This document shows, one piece after another, positions 40,957-49,980 of a DNA stretch of 64,000 nucleotides (the stretch's first letter is position 1; every line of letters starts with the position of its first letter). Source of the stretch: UBA11524 sp963617205 (GTDB lineage Bacteria > Bacillota > Clostridia > Christensenellales > Aristaeellaceae). The stretch covers positions 1 through 64,000 of the forward strand of contig CAVEOA010000005.1 in NCBI GenBank assembly GCA_963617205.1. Direction: 5' to 3'. Under the pieces are notes generated by a model. That model was not told the DNA's origin. It did no database searches and was given only the letters and a program-made list of their open reading frames with translations. Both the position numbers and the translations under genes were made by a program.

Positions 40957-41652
40957 ATGTATTATTATTGGGACTGGACCTATATTCTGCTGATTCCCGG
41001 ACTGATTCTGGGCCTGATTGCACAGCTGAAGGTCAAGAGCGCCTATGCGCAGTGCAGCCGGATTCCTGCACGCTGCGGCATGACGGCAAGCGAGATGGTG
41101 ACCGACCTTCTGCGCAGGAATGGCAATACGCGCGTGCGTGTCGGACGGATTTCCGGTGAGCTGACGGATCACTATGACCCGGCCAAGGAAGAATTGAAGC
41201 TGTCCGAGGGCGTTTACGATGGCACAAGCGTTGCGGCACTGGGCATTGCGGCGCATGAGGCGGGTCACGCCATGCAGAAGCTCGAGGGCTACGCGCCGCT
41301 GAACCTCCGCACGGCGATTGTTCCCGCAGTCAACATCTGCTCGACGATGGCGACGCCGCTGTTTATTCTCGGTCTGATTTTCGCGTGGCAGCCGCTGGTG
41401 TATATTGGCATCGCGCTGTTCGCGGCGTCAACCGTGTTTGCGCTTGTGACGCTGCCGGTGGAGTTCAACGCAAGCAGCCGCGCCATCCGGATGCTGTCCG
41501 AAGGCGGGTATATTTCCGGCGCGGAGGAGGAACAAAACGTCCGGCGCGTGCTGAATGCGGCGGCGCTGACGTATGTTGCGGCGGCGGTGACGAGCCTGCT
41601 GTCGCTGCTGCGCCTCATCCTGATTGCAAACCGGAACGACAGGAGACGGTAA
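40957..41652 (+). CDS. Membrane zinc metallopeptidase, YugP-like
   Basis: Two hundred and thirty-one residues from ATG 40957 (site GAAGGCGG) to TAA 41650-41652. An N-terminal membrane helix (ILLIPGLILGLIAQLK) is followed by a soluble loop and the zinc-protease motif HEAGHA in GIAAHEAGHAMQKLEGYAPL, then two more membrane helices and a last one at the C-terminus. The family (Zn_peptidase_2, YugP) is widely conserved in Bacillota; its substrates are unknown. It is followed by recJ after 12 bp. Confidence 0.93.
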   Translation: MYYYWDWTYILLIPGLILGLIAQLKVKSAYAQCSRIPARCGMTASEMVTDLLRRNGNTRVRVGRISGELTDHYDPAKEELKLSEGVYDGTSVAALGIAAHEAGHAMQKLEGYAPLNLRTAIVPAVNICSTMATPLFILGLIFAWQPLVYIGIALFAASTVFALVTLPVEFNASSRAIRMLSEGGYISGAEEEQNVRRVLNAAALTYVAAAVTSLLSLLRLILIANRNDRRR

Positions 41653-41664
41653 CGGGAGCATCGT

Positions 41665-44052
41665 ATGTTAAGATTTACCCGAAAGGGCATTGACAGCAGG
41701 GAAACGATTGGCGCGCTGTCGCTGAGGCTGTCGAACATGCTGCGTTACCGCGGCATTTCGACCGAGGCGGAGGCAGCGCGCTTCCTGCATCCTGCGCTGA
41801 GTGACCTGCATGATCCGATGCGCATGAGCGGCATGGAAAAGGCGGTTTCCTGCATCCGTGCGGCGGTCGAGAAAGAGCAGGCCATCGTCGTATACGGCGA
41901 CTACGATGTTGACGGCATCTGCGCCTCAAGCATCATGCTGGAGACGCTGCGCGACATGGGCGCGAAGAAGGTGCAGGCGTACATTCCGTCGCGTCACGAG
42001 GAAGGCTACGGGCTGAATGCCGATGCGGTCGAGAAGCTAGCGAAGGAATATCAGCTGCTGATTACGGTTGACTGCGGCATCACAAACCTTGAGGAGGTTG
42101 CGCTGGCAAAGAAGCGGGGCATGACGGTGATTGTCACCGACCATCATCAGCTGGCAGAACGGCTGCCCGAGGCGGATGCGGTGCTGAATCCGCTGATTGA
42201 GCCGTACCCGTTCAAGCGGCTGTGCGGCGCGGGCGTTGCGCTCAAGCTGACGCAGGCGCTGCTGGGCATGGAGGCGGTGAAACGGCGCATTGACCTTGCG
42301 GCGCTGGCGACCGTTGCGGATATCGTTCCGCTGGTGGACGAGAACCGCGTCATTGTCCGCGAGGGTATGCTGAAAATGGCGGAATCCGATCGCCCGGGCT
42401 TGAAACGGCTGATGCAGCTTGCACAGGTGACGACGCCGGTCAATACGGGACATCTGGGTTATCGCATTGCGCCGCGCCTGAATGCCGGCGGTCGGCTGGA
42501 AACGGCGGAGCAGTGCGTGAAGCTGCTGACGACAAGGGATGCAGAAGAGGCGGATACGCTCGCAGCGCACCTCAACGCGCTGAACGAAACGCGTCAGGCG
42601 ATGGAAAAGCAGATTGTTGATGATGCCCTTGCGGCCATTCCTGCGCAGGTCGATTTCAGGACGGACCTCGCGATTGTGATTCTCGGGCAGGCGTGGAATA
42701 ACGGCGTCATCGGGCTGGCGGCAGGGCGAATCTGCGAAAAATACCACTTCCCGACGATTGTGCTCAGCCAGCATGACGACTTGGCGGTCGGCTCGTGCCG
42801 CTCGATTCCGGGCGTTGATATTCATCAGATGCTGACGGCGTGCAAGGCGCTCTATGCGCAGGAAACGGGAGATAAGCTGTTTGAACGCTTCGGCGGTCAT
42901 GCGCAGGCGGCCGGTCTGACCATCCGAGCTGACCGCGTCCCGACGCTCAGGCGGCTGCTGAACCGCGTCATTACAACGGCGGGCAACTGCGATCTGTCGT
43001 GCTATATTCCGCAGAAGGAGTATGAGTGGGAGATTCCGCTGGGCGAGGTGAATCAGCTGCTGGTGGATGAGCTCTCGCAGCTCCAGCCGACCGGCTGCGG
43101 CAATCCGAATCCCGTGCTCATGGCGCGCGGCGTGCATGTGCAGGAGGCAAGGCGCGTTGGCAGCACGGGCAGTCACCTGAAAATGGTGCTGCTTGACGGC
43201 GATGTGGTACGCGGCGGCATTGCGTTTCAGCAGGGCGATTTGGCAGGCCGCGGCTTTGAGCGCGTCGATGTGCTGTTTTCGCCGGAAATCAACGAATTTC
43301 GCGGGCAGAAAACCGTGCAGATGAACATTTCCGCCATCAAGCAAACCGGCGGCAGCATGCTCTGGCCGGAGAAAAATGTGATTTTCGAGGCGCTTTTGCA
43401 GGAAATACGGGCGCTTGCGGCGAAATATATCCATTTATCATCGGACGGCGATAAGCCTGGCAAGCCGATGATGACGCTCCGCGCATCGCAGCTCCGCGAA
43501 CGGCTGAAATCGGGTCGCGGCTTCCTGCTGATTGCCCACGATTTGCAATGGGCGCAGGATGTGCTTGCAGGCTGCGAGATGGATACGGACGTGAGCGTGG
43601 TGCAGGATGACCGCGCATTCAACACGATTCTCTTCGCGCCGAGTCCGGAAAAGCTCCGCGACTGCTGGGCAGACGTTGTCCTGCTGGACGGCATCGCGCT
43701 GCCCGGCGAGGAGGAAGCAATCCGCCGCCAATGCCCGAATGCGCGGCTGTGGCGCCTGCCGGACGTGCCGGACAGGGTGCATACGCTGCTGGCGGACATC
43801 ACCGTGTCGGACGATACGCTCCGGCAGCTGTACAGGCGGCTGATGAAGGGCGGCACGATGACGGTTTCTTCCATCGCGGAGGACTGCCAGATGACGCGCG
43901 AGCAGGTGCTGACGGGTTTATGCGTCTTTAATGAGCTGCAGCTGGTGACGTTCACCATGTCGCCGTATCAGCTCCGGCTCTGTCCGCCGCATAAGGTCAC
44001 GCTGACGGACAGTCCGGTGCGGAAATATCTGCTGGCGCATTTTATGGCGTAG
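41665..44052 (+). CDS. recJ: Single-stranded-DNA exonuclease
   Basis: Seven hundred and ninety-five residues from ATG 41665 to TAG 44050-44052. It degrades single-stranded DNA 5' to 3' in repair and recombination. The DHH core shows IVVYGDYDVDGICASSIMLE, LLITVDCGITN and VIVTDHHQL; DHHA1 shows FGGHAQAAGLTI, and an OB-fold domain follows near 460-560. The C-terminal 200 residues are the extension found in Bacillota RecJ. It stops with TAG, so a TAG-decoding phage system would add about 15 residues before TGA. Confidence 0.97.
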   Translation: MLRFTRKGIDSRETIGALSLRLSNMLRYRGISTEAEAARFLHPALSDLHDPMRMSGMEKAVSCIRAAVEKEQAIVVYGDYDVDGICASSIMLETLRDMGAKKVQAYIPSRHEEGYGLNADAVEKLAKEYQLLITVDCGITNLEEVALAKKRGMTVIVTDHHQLAERLPEADAVLNPLIEPYPFKRLCGAGVALKLTQALLGMEAVKRRIDLAALATVADIVPLVDENRVIVREGMLKMAESDRPGLKRLMQLAQVTTPVNTGHLGYRIAPRLNAGGRLETAEQCVKLLTTRDAEEADTLAAHLNALNETRQAMEKQIVDDALAAIPAQVDFRTDLAIVILGQAWNNGVIGLAAGRICEKYHFPTIVLSQHDDLAVGSCRSIPGVDIHQMLTACKALYAQETGDKLFERFGGHAQAAGLTIRADRVPTLRRLLNRVITTAGNCDLSCYIPQKEYEWEIPLGEVNQLLVDELSQLQPTGCGNPNPVLMARGVHVQEARRVGSTGSHLKMVLLDGDVVRGGIAFQQGDLAGRGFERVDVLFSPEINEFRGQKTVQMNISAIKQTGGSMLWPEKNVIFEALLQEIRALAAKYIHLSSDGDKPGKPMMTLRASQLRERLKSGRGFLLIAHDLQWAQDVLAGCEMDTDVSVVQDDRAFNTILFAPSPEKLRDCWADVVLLDGIALPGEEEAIRRQCPNARLWRLPDVPDRVHTLLADITVSDDTLRQLYRRLMKGGTMTVSSIAEDCQMTREQVLTGLCVFNELQLVTFTMSPYQLRLCPPHKVTLTDSPVRKYLLAHFMA

Positions 44053-44077
44053 AATGCTGGGGAAAGGAGGATGAAAT

Positions 44078-46303
44078 ATGACTTATACCGACTATGAAGC
44101 CATGCCGCTGAGCCAAATGCTTGAGAGAGTGAAGAAGTATTACCCCGGCGACGGATATAAGCTGGTGGAAAAAGCCTATTTATTCGCTCAGGAGGCGCAC
44201 GAGGGACAGCACAGAAAGAACGGTGAGCCCTATTTCACGCATCCTTCTTTTGTTGCCAGCATTCTGGTGGAGCTGTCGCTTGATCCGCCGACCATCGCCG
44301 CAGGGCTGCTGCATGATACGGTGGAGGATTGCAAGGAAAAGGGCATCACGCTTGACACCATCAAGCAGGAATTCGGCGAGGAAGTCGCCATGCTGGTGGA
44401 TGGCGTGACGAAGCTGAACAAGCTGGATTTTGCCGATAAGGAAGAGGCTCAGGCGGAATCGCTGCGCAAGATGATTCTGGCGATGGGCAAGGACATCCGC
44501 GTCGTGCTGATTAAGCTTGCCGACCGCCTGCACAACATGCTGACGCTCAAGTATCAGCGTGAGGACAGGAAGGTTGCCATCGCCCGCGAAACGCTTGACA
44601 TTTACGCGCCGATTGCGCACCGTCTGGGCGTGTACGCCATCAAGCAGCAGCTGGAGGATCTCTCCCTGCGCTATATCGACCCTGCCGGCTATGAGAATCT
44701 CGTGCAGAAGGTCGGGCAGAAACGCAGCGAGCGCGAGGAAAACATCCGCATGGTGATTGACGAGCTGTCACAGAAGCTCGATGAAATGCACATTCACCAT
44801 ACGATTGACGGCAGACCGAAGCATTTTTACAGCATTTACCGCAAGATGGTGCTTCAGAATAAGCCGTTTGAACAGATTTACGACCTCATTGCCATCCGCG
44901 TGATTGTTGATTCCGTGCCGGACTGCTACGCGGTGCTCGGCATCGTCCATACGCTGTGGACGCAGATGCCCGGCCGCTTCAAGGACTACATTTCTGTCCC
45001 GAAGGCGAACATGTATCAATCCCTGCACACGACGGTTGTTGGCGGTCGCAAGATGCCGTTCCCGTTCGAGGTGCAGATTCGCACGTGGGAAATGCACCGC
45101 ATCGCGGAATACGGCATTGCCGCGCACTGGCGCTACAAGGAAGGCGGCAGCGCAGCAAGCGATCTCGACTCCAAGCTTTATTGGGTGCGGCAGATTCTGG
45201 ACTGGCAGAGCGATACGCGTGATTCGCGCGAATTTCTCGATACGCTCAAAACGGACCTCTTCGCCGAGGAAGTCTTTCTGTTTACCCCCAAGGGCGACGT
45301 CATCAGCATGCCCAAGGGCGCGACGCCGCTGGACTTCGCCTACCGGATTCACTCTGCCGTCGGCAACAAGTGCGTGGGCAGCAAAATCAACGGGCGCATT
45401 ATGCCGCTCGATACGCCGCTGGAGACCGGCGACCGCGTCGAAATCATCACAAGCGCCGCCTCGAAGGGACCAAGCGCTGACTGGGTGCGCATTTGCAAGA
45501 CGCCGCAGGCACAGGCGAAAATCCGCGCGTTCCTGAAGAAGGAATACCGCGAGGAGAACATCGAGACCGGTCGCAGCATGGTTGAACGCGAATGCCGCCG
45601 CCGCGGATTGAATCCGTCGGACATCATCAAGCCCGAATATTACGACTCCATCCTCAAAAAATATGGTTTTACAGCGCTGAACGACATTTACAGCGCGGTC
45701 GGCTACGGCGGAATGGCGTCGGTGTACGTCGTGACGAGGATGATTGACGAGCAGCGCGAACAGAATGCGCAGGCTGCCCCCAAGGTGGAGGAGCTGCTCG
45801 CCAAGACCGAGGCGCCTCAGCCGCAGCGGAAAACCACGGGCAAGGCGAATCACGGCATCATCATCCCCGGCAACGAGGATATGGACATACCCGTACGCTT
45901 CGGCAAGTGCTGCTCGCCGGTGCCGGGCGACGACATTGTCGGCTTCATCACACGCGGACGCGGCGTGACGATTCACAAGGCAGACTGCGTGAACGTCCTC
46001 CGCGGCGAGCAGGAGCGGCGCGTCGATGTGGCGTGGGCATCGGAGGGCGATACGGGCGCGGGCTTCTGCGTTTCCATCAAGATTGTCGCCTACGACCACT
46101 CCAACCTGCTGATTGAGCTGGCGACCATCATTCAGGATGCAAATGTGCCGATTAAGACGGTCAACACCGAGCTCGATGAAAAGAATCGCATCGCGACCTT
46201 CCGCTTTGTGCTGGAGGTTCGCTCCAAGGGGCAGATGGACACCCTCGTGCGCACCATCCAGCGTAAAACCGACGTCATCGATGTCTTCCGCGTACAAGGA
46301 TGA
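44078..46303 (+). CDS. relA: Bifunctional (p)ppGpp synthetase/hydrolase
   Basis: Seven hundred and forty-one residues from ATG 44078 (site AAAGGAGG) to TGA 46301-46303. It makes and breaks the stringent-response alarmone. Domains in order: HD hydrolase (HRKNGEPYFTHPSFVASILV, AGLLHDTVEDC near residue 75), synthetase (KHFYSIYRKMVLQNKPFEQI, YISVPKANMYQSLHTTVVG), TGS at about 395-455 (EEVFLFTPKGDVISMPKGAT), a helical part, a zinc-finger-like Cys region (VRFGKCCSPVPGDDIVGFIT) and a C-terminal ACT domain. Both catalytic halves look intact, so it is a Rel/SpoT-type enzyme. Confidence 0.97.
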   Translation: MTYTDYEAMPLSQMLERVKKYYPGDGYKLVEKAYLFAQEAHEGQHRKNGEPYFTHPSFVASILVELSLDPPTIAAGLLHDTVEDCKEKGITLDTIKQEFGEEVAMLVDGVTKLNKLDFADKEEAQAESLRKMILAMGKDIRVVLIKLADRLHNMLTLKYQREDRKVAIARETLDIYAPIAHRLGVYAIKQQLEDLSLRYIDPAGYENLVQKVGQKRSEREENIRMVIDELSQKLDEMHIHHTIDGRPKHFYSIYRKMVLQNKPFEQIYDLIAIRVIVDSVPDCYAVLGIVHTLWTQMPGRFKDYISVPKANMYQSLHTTVVGGRKMPFPFEVQIRTWEMHRIAEYGIAAHWRYKEGGSAASDLDSKLYWVRQILDWQSDTRDSREFLDTLKTDLFAEEVFLFTPKGDVISMPKGATPLDFAYRIHSAVGNKCVGSKINGRIMPLDTPLETGDRVEIITSAASKGPSADWVRICKTPQAQAKIRAFLKKEYREENIETGRSMVERECRRRGLNPSDIIKPEYYDSILKKYGFTALNDIYSAVGYGGMASVYVVTRMIDEQREQNAQAAPKVEELLAKTEAPQPQRKTTGKANHGIIIPGNEDMDIPVRFGKCCSPVPGDDIVGFITRGRGVTIHKADCVNVLRGEQERRVDVAWASEGDTGAGFCVSIKIVAYDHSNLLIELATIIQDANVPIKTVNTELDEKNRIATFRFVLEVRSKGQMDTLVRTIQRKTDVIDVFRVQG

Positions 46304-46765
46304 TGCGGACTTCGTCCGGTTTTTGCTTCGTCCGATTTTCTTCTTCGTCCGGCTTTTTGCTTCGCCTGATTTTCTTTCAGTATTTTGCGGAAAAATGCGT
46401 CTGCGGATGCGCCTAAGGGGCAAGAAAACGGACGAAGTCTGCATCCACCCTCTTGACCCCTTCAACGGCAAACAGGCTTCATTTCCACGGTCGGGTTTTG
46501 GCAGGCTATAAAATAGTTGCTTTTCAAATTGACAATGGAAATGTGCATTGCGAAGGGTGCAGGGGCGACCGCGGATTTCGTCCGTTTTTCAGCCCCTGCT
46601 CGCGTCCGCAGACGCGAAAACCTCTTGCGGCATTGCAATGAAGTTGCAAAAAAGTTGCTTTTCAAATTAACGATAGAAATGTGCACTGCGAAGAAATCCA
46701 GAGATGAAAAACAACGAAGTCTGCGTCAGGCAATTCATGATTGAAAAGGAAAGGACAGCCAAAGA
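46304..46765. repeat. Repeat-rich gap between relA and dtd
   Basis: No gene is evident in 462 bp. The first part (46312-46380) has three to four degenerate copies of CTTCGTCCG followed by a T run. Further on, a 40-bp element beginning GTTGCTTTTCAAATT and containing GAAATGTGCA is present twice (46516-46555 and 46654-46693) with four differences. Between them is a GC-rich stem region (GCAGGGGCGACCGCGG). The gap may carry a small RNA or remnants of a mobile repeat. Confidence 0.7.
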
Positions 46766-47215
46766 ATGCGCTGCGTGATTCAGCGTGTATCCTCCGCTTC
46801 TGTAACAGTGGAGGGCACATGCATCGGACAAATTCAGCAGGGGCTGATGGTGCTCATCGGCGTCAGCGTCGATGATACCGATCAGGATGTCCGCTATATG
46901 GCGGAAAAGGTGCCGCATCTGCGGATTTTCGAGGATGAAGAAGGCAAGATGAACAAATCTATCCTTGATATCGGCGGCTCGATTCTGGCAGTCAGCCAGT
47001 TCACCCTCTACGGCGATGCCCGCGGCGGACGACGCCCGAGCTTCATCACCGCAGCACGCCCCGAGGAGGCCAATGCGCGCTATGAGCAGCTTGTCAAGGC
47101 GTGGCGAGATCGGCAGGTGCATGTTGAGACCGGGCGATTCCGTGCGGATATGCAGGTTTCGCTCGTCAATGATGGTCCTGTCACCATCCTGATGGATTCA
47201 ACAAAGCTGTTCTAA
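46766..47215 (+). CDS. dtd: D-aminoacyl-tRNA deacylase
   Basis: One hundred and forty-nine residues from ATG 46766 (site AAAGGAAAGG) to TAA 47213-47215. It removes D-amino acids and glycine from mischarged tRNA. The full family pattern is present: MRCVIQRVSSASVTVEG, LRIFEDEEGKMNKSILD, the Ser-Gln-Phe-Thr-Leu-Tyr active segment with GDARGGRRPSFITAARPEEA, and the cross-subunit Gly-Pro in VNDGPVTILMD. Full-length. It is 18 bp before the next gene. Confidence 0.97.
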   Translation: MRCVIQRVSSASVTVEGTCIGQIQQGLMVLIGVSVDDTDQDVRYMAEKVPHLRIFEDEEGKMNKSILDIGGSILAVSQFTLYGDARGGRRPSFITAARPEEANARYEQLVKAWRDRQVHVETGRFRADMQVSLVNDGPVTILMDSTKLF

Positions 47216-47233
47216 GCAGAAAGGAGAATTGCC

Positions 47234-47800
47234 ATGCTGTGCATGAAGGAGCTCACGGTCGGCGCGATCGGCACCTGCTGCTACATCCTCTATGACGATG
47301 CACGCACGGACTGCGTGGTGATTGACCCGGGCGATGAGCCGGAGCGCATTCGGTCTGTCGCGGATGGCAGAAGCATTGCGGCGATTCTCCTGACGCATGG
47401 ACATTTCGACCACATTGGCGCGGTTCGAGCACTGAAGGCGGTGGACACGGCGCTTGTCATCCATCGCGATGATGCGCCCCTGCTAAGCGACCCGACGCTC
47501 AACGCGAGCTTTCTCATCGGCAAGCAGGTCACAGCACCGGACGCGACGTTGCTTGTCAGGGACGGCAGCACGTTTTCCTTCGCCGGCATGACGTTTACGG
47601 TGCTGCACACGCCGGGACATACGGCAGGCAGCGTCTGCTATCAGCTCGGCAATAAGCTGTTCACGGGCGATACGCTGTTTCGCTTCGGCTGCGGTCGGAC
47701 GGATTTGCCGACGGGCAGCAGCGCGGAGATGCGAAATTCCCTTGAACGCCTTGAGCCGCTCGTCCGTACGATGGAAATTTATCCCGGGCATGGAGATTAA
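47234..47800 (+). CDS. Metallo-beta-lactamase-fold hydrolase, glyoxalase II-like
   Basis: One hundred and eighty-eight residues from ATG 47234 (site AAAGGAG) to TAA 47798-47800. Zinc-binding motif THGHFDHIGA (HxHxDH) is at residues 55-64, VLHTPGHTAGSVCYQLGN gives the next His, and FTGDTLFRFGCGRTDLPTGS the bridging Asp; the last His is in YPGHGD at the very C-terminus. Short YqgX-type proteins of this kind hydrolyse thioesters such as S-lactoylglutathione-like substrates; the actual substrate is not clear. It ends at YPGHGD, earlier than many relatives, and the next start overlaps it closely. Confidence 0.92.
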   Translation: MLCMKELTVGAIGTCCYILYDDARTDCVVIDPGDEPERIRSVADGRSIAAILLTHGHFDHIGAVRALKAVDTALVIHRDDAPLLSDPTLNASFLIGKQVTAPDATLLVRDGSTFSFAGMTFTVLHTPGHTAGSVCYQLGNKLFTGDTLFRFGCGRTDLPTGSSAEMRNSLERLEPLVRTMEIYPGHGD

Positions 47801-47801
47801 C

Positions 47802-49256
47802 ATGGAGCAGGAGAACCAGCAGAATTTGATGGATGACCTCGGCACAATTATGCCGGAGCTGATGAACGTTACGCATCTGTTTCAGCTGCCGGACAGCGTC
47901 TGGGATGCGCCTGATTACCATTATACCGTGCAGGCGGAAAACGGTCAGTTCGTCATCCGATTCACCGGAAAAACAGCGTCAGTGGAAGGCAGAACCGCCA
48001 TTCCGCCGCAGGAGGAGGACGAACGCCTTGCGCAGCTGCATCGCAGACGTGCCCTTCGCCGCCTTTGCCGGCAAACGCTCTACGACCTGTGCCGCAAGGA
48101 AACGGGCATTCATCCGCCGTGGGGCAGCATGACAGGCATTCGCCCGACGCACCTGATGTATGAGGCGCTCGAAAGCGGCTGCACCATGGCGGATGCGCAG
48201 GCGTACATTGTCAATCAGTTCGACCTCCTGCCCGAAAAGGCGGCGCTGCTGGCAGATATCGTTGCGGTGCAGCAGACGCTTCCCAAGCCGGATGACCGCT
48301 GGATGGATGTGTATATCGGCATTCCCTTCTGCACGACGCGGTGTACGTATTGCTCGTTTTCCAGCGGCGAGCTGGGCGATGGGCATCTTGTAGCGCCGTA
48401 CCTGAATGCGCTGCTTCAGGAAATGCATGCCTGTGCGGACATCATGCGCGATGCCGGCAAGACGCTTCGCGCCGTGTACGTGGGAGGCGGTACGCCGACG
48501 TCGCTGGATGAGAAGCAGCTGTCCATCCTGCTCGATGCCATGATGCGTGATTTCCCGAATGCGATGGAATACACGGTCGAGGCGGGTCGTCCGGACACGC
48601 TGACGATTGGAAAGCTCGAAGCCATCAAGCAGGCCGGCGTGCAGCGAATCAGCATCAATCCGCAGACGATGAACGACCGGACGCTGCAAATCATCGGGCG
48701 TGCCCACACTGCACGTCAGGTGGAGGAAGCGTATGCCATGGCGCGTGCAGTCGGCATGCATCATATCAACATGGACGTGATTGCCGGATTGCCGGGCGAG
48801 AACACAGATGATTTTGCTGTCACGATGGATGCGGCGTTCCGCTTGAAGCCGGAAAGCCTGACCGTGCATACGCTTGCCATCAAGCGCTCCAGCCGTCTTC
48901 ATCTGGAAAACGCGCCGCTGCCGGATGGCGACACCGCATCGCGCATGGTGCAGATGGGGCTTGATACCGCGCATGGCCTCGGCATGAAGCCGTATTACCT
49001 CTATCGTCAGAAGTACATGGCGGGCAATCAGGAGAATGTCGGCTATGCGCTGCCCGGTCATGCCTGTCAGTACAATGTGGATATCATGGAGGAAACGACG
49101 CACATTCTCGCGCTGGGCGCAGGCGGTATTTCAAAGAGAGTTTATCCGGAAGAGGGGCACATCGGGCGTGCGCCGAATGTTTCCAATATTGAGCAGTATA
49201 TTCAGCGGACAGAAGAGATGATTGCGCGGAAGCGGACGCTGTTCTGCGAAACGTGA
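47802..49256 (+). CDS. hemZ: HemZ-type radical SAM protein, coproporphyrinogen dehydrogenase-like
   Basis: Four hundred and eighty-four residues from ATG 47802 (ATG 47790 is possible) to TGA 49254-49256. An N-terminal 170-residue domain with PPWGSMTGIRPTHLMYEALE marks the HemZ type. The radical SAM motif CTTRCTYCSF follows at about residue 180, with RAVYVGGGTPTSLDEKQLSI, EYTVEAGRPDTLTIGKLEAI and NMDVIAGLPGENTDDFAVTM. HemZ relatives act as oxygen-independent coproporphyrinogen dehydrogenases or in unknown reactions; no other haem gene is nearby, so the role is open. Confidence 0.9.
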   Translation: MEQENQQNLMDDLGTIMPELMNVTHLFQLPDSVWDAPDYHYTVQAENGQFVIRFTGKTASVEGRTAIPPQEEDERLAQLHRRRALRRLCRQTLYDLCRKETGIHPPWGSMTGIRPTHLMYEALESGCTMADAQAYIVNQFDLLPEKAALLADIVAVQQTLPKPDDRWMDVYIGIPFCTTRCTYCSFSSGELGDGHLVAPYLNALLQEMHACADIMRDAGKTLRAVYVGGGTPTSLDEKQLSILLDAMMRDFPNAMEYTVEAGRPDTLTIGKLEAIKQAGVQRISINPQTMNDRTLQIIGRAHTARQVEEAYAMARAVGMHHINMDVIAGLPGENTDDFAVTMDAAFRLKPESLTVHTLAIKRSSRLHLENAPLPDGDTASRMVQMGLDTAHGLGMKPYYLYRQKYMAGNQENVGYALPGHACQYNVDIMEETTHILALGAGGISKRVYPEEGHIGRAPNVSNIEQYIQRTEEMIARKRTLFCET

Positions 49257-49269
49257 GCATCGAATCCGC

Positions 49270-49298
49270 TTGCAATTTATGCTGTTTGCTGTTACAAT
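49270..49298 (+). promoter_or_regulatory. Promoter of the cyclophilin gene
   Basis: TTGCAA (49270-49275), 17-bp spacer and TACAAT (49293-49298). A hairpin GGCGCAA...TTGCGCC (49301-49322) follows at once and may end hemZ transcripts or shape the leader. Confidence 0.7.
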
Positions 49299-49369
49299 AG
49301 GCGCAAGGGCATTTTTGCGCCCTGATTTCCTCAATGGCGAGGAAAATGGTGCTGAAAGGAGTGCTATCT

Positions 49370-49888
49370 ATGGCACAGAATCCTACTTTTGTAATCACCA
49401 TGGCTGACGGCCGCGAAATGAAGGGCGAGCTGTATCCGGAAATTGCGCCGCAGTCCGTGGGCAACTTTATCGCGCTGGCGAACAGCGGCTTTTATGACGG
49501 GCTGATTTTCCATCGCGTGATTCCGGGCTTCATGATTCAGGGCGGCGACCCCAAGGGCACCGGCATCGGCGGTCCCGGCTATCATATCAAGGGTGAATTT
49601 GCCATGAACGGCGTCAAGAATCCGCTCAAGCATACCTATGGCGTGCTGTCGATGGCGCGGAGCATGATGCCCGATTCTGCCGGCAGCCAGTTCTTCATCA
49701 TGACGTCTGACAGCCCGCATCTGGATGGTCAGTATGCGGCGTTCGGCAAGGTGCTGGAGGGCATGGAGGTGGCGGATGCCATCGTGAATACCAAGCGTGA
49801 CATGCGCGACAAGCCCCTGGAGCCTCAGGTGATGAAGTCCATCCGCGTGGAGACGTTCGGACAGACCTATCCCTTTGAGCAGATGTGA
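49370..49888 (+). CDS. Cyclophilin-type peptidyl-prolyl isomerase
   Basis: One hundred and seventy-two residues from ATG 49370 (site AAAGGAG) to TGA 49886-49888. It catalyses cis-trans isomerisation of Xaa-Pro bonds in protein folding. The active-site pattern is clear: FYDGLIFHRVIPGFMIQGGD, GTGIGGPGYHIKGEF, GVLSMARSMMPDSAGSQFFI and HLDGQYAAFGKVLEGMEVAD. No signal peptide, so cytoplasmic. It has its own promoter. Confidence 0.97.
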   Translation: MAQNPTFVITMADGREMKGELYPEIAPQSVGNFIALANSGFYDGLIFHRVIPGFMIQGGDPKGTGIGGPGYHIKGEFAMNGVKNPLKHTYGVLSMARSMMPDSAGSQFFIMTSDSPHLDGQYAAFGKVLEGMEVADAIVNTKRDMRDKPLEPQVMKSIRVETFGQTYPFEQM

Positions 49889-49980
49889 ACACGTACAGGC
49901 GCAGATGCGGCAGGAGATGGCCGGACTGCGCCTGCTTTTTTAGGGCAACATCGCATTTTCCTGTGAAGGAGGAGACCTGC

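Noticed and set aside
44768..46471. Long - strand frame opposite relA
   Set aside because: Shadow of the relA coding frame; no start signal or domain.
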